DNA from: Saprospiraceae bacterium UBA7328
Lineage (GTDB): Bacteria > Bacteroidota > Bacteroidia > Chitinophagales > Saprospiraceae
DNA length: 39,096 nt
NCBI GenBank assembly: GCA_002471345.1
Contig: DKPS01000223.1
Span: 1,971 to 41,066, forward strand
Direction of reading: 5' to 3'
Both the position numbers and the translations under genes were made by a program. Positions 6,839 through 13,964 of this stretch are shown piece by piece. Within the stretch, counting starts at the first letter, position 1. Each line of letters begins with the position of its first letter. The notes below the pieces were generated by a model. That model was not told where the DNA came from and did no database searches. It was given only the letters and a program-made list of their open reading frames with translations.

Positions 6839-7309
6839 ATGCCCTATTCTTTTACGAAGTTGTATGTCCATCATGTCAGCGCTGTGAAATTTTGACAAGC
6901 ATTAATCTTACCTGAATTTGAAGTTGACCTTCATAAGTATATTGTTGTGATTATTAAAAATTTGAACCAATTTCCAATACAAGTAAATGGAATGGCTGAT
7001 CATATCCATATTTTGGCTCGTTTGCGACCAACTATTGCCCCATCTGTATTTGTTCAGAAAGAGAAGTCTAATTCATCAAGATGGATCAATGCACAAGGGT
7101 TTTTAGAACAAGAGTTTTCTTGGCAAAAGGGAGGAGCAACATTTTCTGTAGGAGAAAGAGATGTGGCGAAGGTTGTGGATTACATTAAAAATCAAAAAGT
7201 TCATCACCAAAAGAAGTCCTTTGAAAACGAATATTTAAAACTATTATATGAGAATGAAATAGAAAGAGAAGATGAGTATTTACCTCAATTTCATCAAGGA
7301 TTATATTGA
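6839..7309 (+). pseudogene. REP-associated (IS200/Y1-type) transposase with an internal stop
   Basis: Starting at ATG 6839 the frame reads MPYSFTKLYVHHVSAVKF, hits TGA at 6893-6895, then continues in the same frame with QALILPEFEVDLHKYIV and into the catalytic part. The HUH motif is present (ADHIHIL), and the probable nucleophilic tyrosine is in VVDYIKNQKVHHQKK. Length (about 156 codons) and motifs fit Bacteroidota TnpA_REP/RAYT Y1 transposases. The TGA most simply derives from CGA (Arg) by one C-to-T change. A shorter product could start at GTG 6947 but would lack the first beta strand, so inactivity is likely. Flanking inverted repeats support a former REP system. Confidence 0.8.
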
Positions 7310-7359
7310 GGATAAGGAATGTCGCTCCTACAGAGGTAGTTGAATTTTTTACTTGAATT

Positions 7360-7386
7360 CTAGAATCAGATGATTCTAGCTTTTTT
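7360..7386 (+). terminator. rho-independent-like terminator after the RAYT remnant
   Basis: CTAGAATCA and TGATTCTAG pair around a very short loop (7360-7379) and are followed by C and a run of six Ts. It lies about 50 bases after the transposase stop codon. Confidence 0.6.
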
Positions 7387-7390
7387 ATTT

Positions 7391-7443
7391 CGTCCTTACA
7401 GGACTTAGTTGCAGCTACCACTTTTCACTCTTTTAAAAGTGGG
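7391..7443 (+). repeat. right REP-like element with two hairpins
   Basis: GTCCT-TAC-AGGAC (7392-7404) is a perfect five-pair hairpin and matches the left element in inverse. Fourteen bases later CCACTTTT (7418-7425) pairs with AAAAGTGG (7435-7442). The double-hairpin layout is typical of REP elements mobilised by RAYT enzymes. Confidence 0.5.
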
Positions 7444-7548
7444 GGATTTAGTTAGGTTTAGAAAGAAAGGATATCTTTATATTTAGATAGAAATATACCC
7501 CGTTCGCTTTTTAGAAGGTAGGTTTTGGGATAGATTAAACACATACAT

Positions 7549-8670
7549 ATGCATAAAATAATATATACATTAATCATTGTAAGTCAGATAAATATAGCCT
7601 ATTCCCAACACTTTCGTAATCCACAAGGAAGTCGCTTTTCTTTTGGAGTAGAAAAGCTCAGGACGGCATCTGCTGCTCATGGAGATCTAGATGGCGATGG
7701 AGATATGGATATCATCATAGCTAATGGTCGACATTGGCCAGATCAGAATGAGGTGTTTTTGAATAATGGGAAAGGTGGATTCAATGTTTCTTTCCCTTTA
7801 GGGTTTTATAGATCAACTTCATACGCTGCAGAGGTCGCTGATCTGGATAATGATGGGGATTTAGATATTGTTGTTGGAAATGATAAGGCACCTAACCGAC
7901 TTTTTTTTAATGATGGGCATGGTCATTTCACAGAAAAAGGTGGATTTGGATATGAAGTGAGTAATACTAGAAATGTGACTTTAAATGATATAGATAGCGA
8001 TGGTGATATAGACATTTTAGTCACCAATCGGAGGAATACGAATGAGATTTGTCTGAATAATGGAAGCGGAATATTTGAAAAGGTTATCCATTTTGGTAAT
8101 GATGAAGACTCCACCATTGATGTAGAAGTGGCTGATGTAGATAATGATGGTGATAAAGACCTTATTCTAGCCAATAGGGATGGCCAACAGAATTATGTAT
8201 ACCTCAATGACGAGATGACATTTGATGAGAGAATTCCTTATGGATCGGGTAAAGATGAGACGAGGTCAGTTGCAGTCGCTGATCTAAATGGTGATGGAAT
8301 TAAAGACTTGATATTGGCAAATATTGGTGAGCCTAATATTATCTGTTTTGGTAAGCGAAATGATGATCATGTGCTTCATTACAGTCATTACAAAGTATTT
8401 GACGAATCTGACAGTCCTTCATTCTCAATAGATGCTGGAGATATAGATGGTGATGGCGATGTAGATATCATTGTAGGTAATAGTGGTGAGAAAAACTCTT
8501 ATTTCTTGAATATGAATGACGGGGAGCAATTTGAAAATTATGAACTTGGGAATACTTCATTTGATACTTATGATATCAAATTAGCGGATATAAATAGTGA
8601 TGGGAAATTGGATATTATTGAAGCAAATTCAATGGCCTTGAATTTATATTACATCAATGTGATAAAGTAA
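7549..8670 (+). CDS. secreted FG-GAP/VCBS repeat protein
   Basis: The 373-residue protein has a signal peptide (1 to about 19, ending AYSQ) and seven calcium-binding-type repeats with D-x-D-x-D-G-D-x-D cores: DLDGDGDMDII, DLDNDGDLDIV, DIDSDGDIDIL, DVDNDGDKDLI, DLNGDGIKDLI, DIDGDGDVDII and DINSDGKLDII. This is the integrin-alpha-like FG-GAP/VCBS beta-propeller, and seven blades would close one propeller. Such proteins are extracellular or periplasmic, often surface-associated; no catalytic domain, membrane anchor or T9SS tail is visible. It is preceded by about 100 bases of AT-rich DNA with a near-consensus -7 box (TATATTTA) and stands alone. Confidence 0.85.
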   Translation: MHKIIYTLIIVSQINIAYSQHFRNPQGSRFSFGVEKLRTASAAHGDLDGDGDMDIIIANGRHWPDQNEVFLNNGKGGFNVSFPLGFYRSTSYAAEVADLDNDGDLDIVVGNDKAPNRLFFNDGHGHFTEKGGFGYEVSNTRNVTLNDIDSDGDIDILVTNRRNTNEICLNNGSGIFEKVIHFGNDEDSTIDVEVADVDNDGDKDLILANRDGQQNYVYLNDEMTFDERIPYGSGKDETRSVAVADLNGDGIKDLILANIGEPNIICFGKRNDDHVLHYSHYKVFDESDSPSFSIDAGDIDGDGDVDIIVGNSGEKNSYFLNMNDGEQFENYELGNTSFDTYDIKLADINSDGKLDIIEANSMALNLYYINVIK

Positions 8671-8822
8671 AATTGTGTTATAAAATGACCGTCATTAGGA
8701 CTCTGTTGAACGTCAATATCTTACATTAATATTTTGATTCTATATCATCAAAAGATGAGTTAAGGCTAACTGTAAATTGATCACATTTCATAACTTTCAA
8801 GGAATACATCAAAACTACTTAA

Positions 8823-9488
8823 ATGTTTGTTGGACACTATGCAGCGGCATATGCTCTTAAAGGAAAAGAGACTAATACTTCATTAGGAATGCTATTTGCC
8901 GCCACACAGTTCATCGATATTCTCTTTTTTCCACTTGCTACATTAGGGGTTGAAAAGATCACTTTCGTAGAAGGATTTACTGAAGTGAATAATTTTCAGA
9001 TGGAATATCCAATTACTCATGGATTATTAGGATCGCTATTGTGGGCATTGATGTTCTATATTTTATACAGATTTGTAATAGCAAAGGGTAAGCCTAATGC
9101 AAAGCGTATAGCGATTATTATGGGATTAGCAGTTTTGTCACATTGGTTTGTGGATTTGATTGTGCATACTCCAGATTTACCATTAATAGCAGGTGACCCT
9201 AAATTTGGGATCGGACTTTGGCATAATAAGATCGCATCATTTGCTGTAGAGTCATTACTTCTAATTATAGCTTTTGTGTACTATATGAAAAATACAAAGG
9301 GTCCATCAAAAATGAATGACTACCTCAATATTGCATTTTTACTGTTTATGTTATTTGCTAATTATCTCAATTTCTATATCCTTCCTGCTAATGAAGATGT
9401 ACTGCAATTGACTATTTCGGCATTGTTCTTTTACTTTTTATTTGCGGGGTTTGCACATTTATTGGATCGGCGGCGATTGGGAATTTGA
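8823..9488 (+). CDS. membrane-bound metal-dependent hydrolase-like protein (DUF457-like)
   Basis: The 221-residue membrane protein has about five or six hydrophobic segments. Conserved-looking polar residues sit within or beside them: His5 in MFVGHYAAAYAL, Asp32 in TQFIDILFFP, THG near 65, and SHWFVDLIVHTPDLPL at about 121-136. This spacing of His and Asp resembles the YbcI/YdjM DUF457 family, which is related to zinc-dependent hydrolases. The substrate is unknown. It precedes the frameshifted gene at 9535 by only 46 bases on the same strand, so the two may be co-transcribed. Confidence 0.6.
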   Translation: MFVGHYAAAYALKGKETNTSLGMLFAATQFIDILFFPLATLGVEKITFVEGFTEVNNFQMEYPITHGLLGSLLWALMFYILYRFVIAKGKPNAKRIAIIMGLAVLSHWFVDLIVHTPDLPLIAGDPKFGIGLWHNKIASFAVESLLLIIAFVYYMKNTKGPSKMNDYLNIAFLLFMLFANYLNFYILPANEDVLQLTISALFFYFLFAGFAHLLDRRRLGI

Positions 9489-9578
9489 GCATGAATTTCG
9501 AGAATAATAAATCCACTCTACTAAAATAACAACAATGGAAAAGATCAAAATATGGATGCCAATACTTGAGAAGCTTGT

Positions 9579-10241
9579 ATGGCCTTTTTTGTAGTGATTG
9601 TTCTTGTAGTTTTTCAGGATAAAGTCAATGGTCTTTATGATCAAGTGACTAAGGAAGGCCGCGGAATAAAAGTAGGTAACCTCATTGAGATCAGTCAGAG
9701 TATAAAGAATACTGAAATCCAAACCTTTGCATCTCAGGATTTATCAATAGAGTCTGTTCAAAATAACTTTAGAGTAGAAACTAAAGGTGGGGGAGGCCAA
9801 CTACAACTAATCAAAGAAAACATTGAAAATTCAAATTTGAAAAATATAGATGCGCTTAGAATTACCAGTGATAAGATCTATATCAGAGAGTTGTTATTGG
9901 ACTATGTCTCTACTCTAGGTGTGAAGTATATTTTATTCGAAAATAATGGTCAATTTGATGGGTGGATGAGCAGTAGTATATTTTCTGGTCAATTATTAGA
10001 GACTGAGGGAAACTCACGATTCAGGTATAATAAATTAAAAAATGAATTTGCAGGTTTGCAAAATGATCAAATTAAACCTGAAACTAAAACCTCTGAAGTC
10101 CTTAAGACAATGAAAGCCAAGGGACTAGACGATATAGCTGTAGTCGAAGATGGAATGTTCAAGTATATGATCAATAAACAGGTAATAATCAATGAACTGG
10201 TAGCTAATGCTCTATTAACGGCTGGAGAAAAAGATGATTAA
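9579..10241 (+). CDS. membrane-anchored protein of unknown function, N-terminus apparently frameshifted
   Basis: The 220-residue frame begins with ATG 9579 in the middle of a hydrophobic segment (AFFVVIVLVVF), followed by a soluble region of about 200 residues that I do not recognise. A better start is ATG 9535, which reads MEKIKIWMPILEKLVWPF in another frame and meets a stop at 9592; a single extra T in the T-run at 9585-9590 would join the two into one protein with a proper cytoplasmic lead and membrane anchor. The central part (residues about 90-150) is mixed alpha/beta, and the end may be a small repeated domain. Whether the shorter protein is made from 9579 is uncertain. Confidence 0.55.
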   Translation: MAFFVVIVLVVFQDKVNGLYDQVTKEGRGIKVGNLIEISQSIKNTEIQTFASQDLSIESVQNNFRVETKGGGGQLQLIKENIENSNLKNIDALRITSDKIYIRELLLDYVSTLGVKYILFENNGQFDGWMSSSIFSGQLLETEGNSRFRYNKLKNEFAGLQNDQIKPETKTSEVLKTMKAKGLDDIAVVEDGMFKYMINKQVIINELVANALLTAGEKDD

Positions 10242-10251
10242 AAAGATTGAA

Positions 10252-10719
10252 TTAAGATTTCTTGAGATATGCCAACAATCCATTTTCTAATGGAAAAAAA
10301 ATTGCAAATGCAATGGGAATGCTGATGAGGGCCCATCCTAATATTCCATATGCCACTTGTAAGCCTATATCCTGAAATCCAAGAAGTATACTCTCAGCAA
10401 ATGCATCTTGGAAGTACGATAATGTAATCGATGTCATGGATGCACCGGTCACCCATGTCCCAACTTTTATAAATGGTATAATGAGTAATACATGTAGTGG
10501 CCATATTCCGTAATTGATAAATAAAGCCAATGGAAGGTTAAGTCTAAATACTACAGAAAATACCCCAATAATCCATGTATTAACAATGAGCACAGGCATG
10601 ACCCCAATCAGAATACTTATTATAATAGTGAGTGCTAATTGACGAGGTGAGAGTCCTTGCTTAAAGAAGCTCTTCATCTTGATATAAGCGCCACTATTTT
10701 TAATCCGATTCCAGATCAT
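10252..10719 (-). CDS. DUF2062 membrane protein
   Basis: The 155-residue protein carries the DUF2062 signature LSPRQLALTIIISILIGVMP near the N-terminus, followed by hydrophobic segments NLPLALFINYGIWPLHVLLI and, near the C-terminus, ALISIPIAFAIFF. Three to four membrane spans are likely. Family members are often found as fusions or neighbours of glycosyltransferases, but no such gene is here, and the role is unknown. It converges with the 9579 gene, whose stop lies 10 bases away. Confidence 0.75.
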   Translation of the reverse strand: MIWNRIKNSGAYIKMKSFFKQGLSPRQLALTIIISILIGVMPVLIVNTWIIGVFSVVFRLNLPLALFINYGIWPLHVLLIIPFIKVGTWVTGASMTSITLSYFQDAFAESILLGFQDIGLQVAYGILGWALISIPIAFAIFFPLENGLLAYLKKS

Positions 10720-10850
10720 TTATTCTATCGTGATCTATAAAGTTACAATTGGATTAGGCAATAGTTCAAATGGTAGATTTACTTCTTCAGTATTTTGTGA
10801 ATTAAATAACACAATGCTCATCCAAGAACAAGCCATTGATAATACTAAAT

Positions 10851-11240
10851 TTAGGAAGGTTGATTTTCTAAATACCATCGACTTAGATCAATCATTTTTA
10901 CTGCATATTCTTCACCAAATTCTGTAAATCTATATTCTACTTTTGGAGGAACTTGAGCATATACTTTCCTAGTAATAATACCATTGGCTTCAAATTTTTT
11001 CAAAGTCATAGAGAGCATCCTTGAAGAAATGTCAGGTATCCTAGCCTTCAATTCATTGAATCTCATAACTTGACCAAAACTCAAATTATAAAGCACGAAT
11101 AAACTCCATTTGTCCATATTAGTGGCCAATAAATCTCGAATTGGACATTGTGCCGTATTGCCTTGTAAATGTGTAAAGAAAAAATCTTTAATCTTTTCTT
11201 TTAGCACAACTGATTGATTATCAACAATAGTTCCTTCCAT
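10851..11240 (-). CDS. HxlR-family transcriptional regulator
   Basis: The 129-residue winged-helix protein has the full HxlR pattern: CPIRDLLATNMDKWSLFVLY (Cys32 onward), RFNELKARIPDISSRMLSMT, LKKFEANGIITRKVY and VPPKVEYRFTEFGEEY. Several HxlR proteins sense electrophiles or oxidants through a Cys near this position; Cys32 is a candidate sensor here, but that is inference. It is divergent from a DinB-like gene, with a TGATACTT-N8-AAGTATCA palindrome 19 bases upstream of its own start, so it probably represses both itself and that neighbour. Confidence 0.88.
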   Translation of the reverse strand: MEGTIVDNQSVVLKEKIKDFFFTHLQGNTAQCPIRDLLATNMDKWSLFVLYNLSFGQVMRFNELKARIPDISSRMLSMTLKKFEANGIITRKVYAQVPPKVEYRFTEFGEEYAVKMIDLSRWYLENQPS

Positions 11241-11258
11241 GTTACTGTGTTATTTTCC

Positions 11259-11282
11259 TGATACTTCTTGACTAAAGTATCA
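11259..11282. promoter_or_regulatory. palindromic operator between hxlR-type gene and DinB-like gene
   Basis: A perfect inverted repeat with eight-base arms, TGATACTT at 11259-11266 and AAGTATCA at 11275-11282, separated by eight bases. Size and symmetry fit a dimeric winged-helix regulator. It overlaps the -33 TTG of the rightward promoter. Confidence 0.6.
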
Positions 11283-11298
11283 ATGATCCCTACATTAG
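11268..11298 (+). promoter_or_regulatory. promoter of the DinB-like gene
   Basis: TTG (11268-11270), 20-base spacer and TACATTAG (11291-11298), one mismatch from TAnnTTTG. The predicted start of transcription is about 11305, ahead of the ATG at 11316. It shows that the TTG at 11268 is a promoter element rather than the start codon of the downstream gene. Confidence 0.5.
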
Positions 11299-11315
11299 TA
11301 ATTAAAAGTAACTTA

Positions 11316-11864
11316 ATGAATTATAATAATCAAGCAACGTTAATCGCGCAAATGGATAAAGCTCAAATTAAATCAGGTCTGAGACAATCTTTTGGAGAAG
11401 TGGTATACGCTATCCATTCAATGAGTCAAGAAACGTATTCTAAACCCAGAGCTGAAGGAAAGTGGTCCCCTAAAGAGGTATTAGGACATTTATGGCTCAG
11501 TACAACTCCGGTAGTAAAAAGCCTATCCATTCCCAAAGAGAAATTGATGGCTAAATTTGGCACGCTAGAAAGAGCTGAGTATGCTTATGATGATTTGAAG
11601 TCAAAATATATCAAAGCGTTGACCACAGGAATAAAAGCTCCTCCTCCATTTGTATTTAGCGAAGAAGATAGTATGAAGAAGGAGGAGCTACTTTCAAAGT
11701 TTAACCAAAGCCTGGAAGACGTTTTAACTATGATGGAAAATTGGAATGAAAAGGAACTATCTATGATTGTGATACCTCATCCGGCAATAGGAAAAGTATC
11801 CATGCGCGAGATACTTTATTTTACAGAATTTCATACCATTCATCATTTGGCGCAACTCAATTAA
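11316..11864 (+). CDS. DinB-like metal-binding four-helix protein
   Basis: Counting from ATG 11316 the protein has 182 residues. It matches the DinB/YfiT superfamily: KWSPKEVLGHLW with His58, and the C-terminal helix FHTIHHLAQLN with His173 and His177, giving the usual three-His metal site. Family members include thiol-dependent transferases; the substrate here is unknown. A longer frame opens with TTG at 11268, but that codon is the predicted -33 element, so 11316 is preferred. Divergence from an HxlR regulator and the shared operator suggest induction by whatever the regulator senses, perhaps a reactive compound. Confidence 0.75.
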   Translation: MNYNNQATLIAQMDKAQIKSGLRQSFGEVVYAIHSMSQETYSKPRAEGKWSPKEVLGHLWLSTTPVVKSLSIPKEKLMAKFGTLERAEYAYDDLKSKYIKALTTGIKAPPPFVFSEEDSMKKEELLSKFNQSLEDVLTMMENWNEKELSMIVIPHPAIGKVSMREILYFTEFHTIHHLAQLN

Positions 11865-12020
11865 TTTGGATGAACATGATATTCAGTTACTCGAGAAAGT
11901 CATGGACGGTTCCAACCTGTCAAGGCCTGACTGGTAGTATTTATTCCTTGATATTGTGTTTTATAAGTAGTTTAAGATTAGTCTATTATCCTATGAATCG
12001 GGCAAATCGAAAATCTACAA

Positions 12021-12464
12021 ATGAAAAGAATTGACTCTATTGACTTACTCAGGGTAGTGGCGGCATCGGGTGTCCTCATTAGGAATATCCAAAGCTTTAG
12101 CATGACTAGTGTCACTTATATTAATCCAGCTTTCTAAGGCGATTTGCTGAGGGTGAATAAATGGTTTTGGATTTTGAGTCATATTTTTGTGACCCCAAAT
12201 TTGTTGGCCTTTAATCTTTGTTATTTGGGACAGGAATAATCCTTCTTACTGATAGACAAATCAATACAAAAATACCACTGCGCAGAATATGGTATTCTAG
12301 GCTGTTTTGAAAGCCTCCCTAGATTGAATCAATTGCTAACTACATTCGCAATTTGGAGGGTAATATTAGCTTTTACTCGCTTTTGCATGAGGGAAGTCAA
12401 AATAGGAACTTTAGAATGGTTATGGAGATCAATAACCTATTGGAAAAGCGCTTCCATCAAATGA
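12021..12464 (+). pseudogene. decayed DUF418 (YeiB-like) membrane protein gene
   Basis: Both ends of a DUF418 protein are recognisable but the middle is missing. From ATG 12021 the frame reads KRIDSIDLLRVVAASGVLI and NIQSFSM, stops at TAA 12135-12137, and continues in frame with NKWFWILSH. After a frameshift, GTGIILLTDRQINTKI follows (from about 12230). The end of the region encodes VKIGTLEWLWRSITYWK before TGA at 12462, the typical DUF418 C-terminus. A normal member has roughly 350-420 residues; only about 150 codons remain here, so there has been a large internal deletion as well as a nonsense and a frameshift change. No product is expected. Confidence 0.75.
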
Positions 12465-12483
12465 TACAATCGACTAGTTGGTT

Positions 12484-13761
12484 TTAATGACCTACACTAC
12501 CATGAGTGATCAATGTAAAGATATAATAAGCAGCAAAGGCCAGCATAAGCACGATTCCAATCCATGAAAGAACAACCATCCATTGAGGAGGTTTATGATC
12601 TTCAGGAATGTCTTCTCCTTGTATAGATTTCAAATTGAGATAAGCGATGACCGGTCCAGCTACAAATGAGAATATAGTAGCTCCTTCTAACATTTTAATC
12701 ATATTAGACTGAGATAAAATGAATAATAAGAATCCACCTATTCCAATGATTATCATAGTAATAGGATAATATTTACTGAGAAACTGTTCCTGCTCTTCGT
12801 TTCTTTCAATCGTTGAAAATTTTAATGCTCTTATACTTCTTATAAAACCTCTTGCAAATGCATCCCATGCTGTGATCAATGTGCCATATATAGTTCCAAA
12901 AGCGGCTATTACAATAATGGGATATGACCATGCTCCAACGTTAGTAACAAATATTTGAAGCAACTGATTGGAAATATCTGTGGAACTTCCTTCTAGTAGA
13001 TTACCAGAGCCAAATACCGTAAATGATCCGATTAAGGCGAACATTAACCCCAAAATAACAGTCATCCAATAACCTAATTTGAAGTCAAAAAGTGATTCTC
13101 TCAAATTTGCCTTTAGTCCCGAAACTTTTTCTTTTTCTAAAACCCAAAAACTATGCATTGCAGAAGCCTCCATACCTGTAGGCATCCATCCCAAAAGACT
13201 GATCAACAATGCTAATCCTGCACCTTGTAGAATTGGTGGAGCGACAAAGCCTGCCACAGGTTCAACAGGCCCTTTGAATAGAACTGCAAAAAAGGCAATA
13301 CAAACTGTTATAAACAAGAGTGCTGAAAGCCATTTAATAAAGATATCTAGAGCTTTATAACCTCCTAGAGCCAAAAGCCCAGCTGTCAAAGTCAGTAGTC
13401 CTCCAAGGAGTATTGGCATTGAAATATTGAAATTAAGCATGGTGCTTAAAATACCAGCAGAAACAGCTCCTACAGCTCCTACTACAGCAAACATGCTAAT
13501 TCCAATGATCAACATAAACATAAAAACGGCCCATGTTCCTTGCTTCTTGTAACCTCTGAGAAGACTATGCCCTGTAGCACTTACATATCTTGGAGCAAAC
13601 TCGAAAAATGGATACTTCAGAATCAAACAAAGAATGATAATCCATAAATAAACTAAACCATGATGGGCTCCTGCCCGTGTAGACAACACTAGATGTGAGG
13701 TGCCAATAGAAGAGCTCGCAAACAAAAGCCCTGGTCCAATTTTCTTAAGTATGTCTTTCAT
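12484..13761 (-). CDS. Nramp-like membrane transporter lacking the DPGN motif
   Basis: The 425-residue protein has about eleven hydrophobic segments and the start GPGLLFASSSIGTSHLVLST, which aligns with the first helix of Nramp (SLC11) transporters. Where canonical members have the metal-binding DPGN, it has SIGTSH (18-23), and in the sixth helix, where MPHN-type sequence is expected, it has MPTGMEASAMHSFW (193-206). It therefore belongs to a divergent Nramp-like group annotated as divalent metal transporters, whose substrate may differ. The stop lies 20 bases from the DUF418 remnant. The start ATG 13761 is followed by a short basic lead MKDILKK, as usual. Confidence 0.8.
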   Translation of the reverse strand: MKDILKKIGPGLLFASSSIGTSHLVLSTRAGAHHGLVYLWIIILCLILKYPFFEFAPRYVSATGHSLLRGYKKQGTWAVFMFMLIIGISMFAVVGAVGAVSAGILSTMLNFNISMPILLGGLLTLTAGLLALGGYKALDIFIKWLSALLFITVCIAFFAVLFKGPVEPVAGFVAPPILQGAGLALLISLLGWMPTGMEASAMHSFWVLEKEKVSGLKANLRESLFDFKLGYWMTVILGLMFALIGSFTVFGSGNLLEGSSTDISNQLLQIFVTNVGAWSYPIIVIAAFGTIYGTLITAWDAFARGFIRSIRALKFSTIERNEEQEQFLSKYYPITMIIIGIGGFLLFILSQSNMIKMLEGATIFSFVAGPVIAYLNLKSIQGEDIPEDHKPPQWMVVLSWIGIVLMLAFAAYYIFTLITHGSVGH

Positions 13762-13936
13762 ATCAATCAGTAATGGAAACTAAACCTAAGAAACTATGGA
13801 CAAATGAAGGCTAATAAGAGCAGCTAATTCACTAAGTCTTCAGATTGGTGAACATATGATTCAAAAGATTTTAGTTGTAGTTTTTTAATGGCAATAATTT
13901 GATAATAGGTGTTCTTAAAGCTTCCTCACCATGTAT

Positions 13937-13944
13937 TACATTTG
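13937..13944 (+). promoter_or_regulatory. -7 box of the flavin oxidoreductase gene
   Basis: TACATTTG matches the Bacteroidota -7 consensus TAnnTTTG exactly; no clear TTG lies at the -33 distance. A transcript from here would start near 13951, which supports ATG 13965 as start codon. Confidence 0.35.
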
Positions 13945-13964
13945 TGTTCAATATTAGAGTCATT

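Noticed and set aside
10730..10927. A 65-codon plus-strand frame overlapping the end of the HxlR gene
   Set aside because: It overlaps the real regulator gene, has low-complexity composition and no recognisable motif.
11268..11315. TTG 11268 as start codon of the DinB-like gene
   Set aside because: The same TTG is the -33 element of a good promoter and lies within the operator; the added 16 residues do not match the family.
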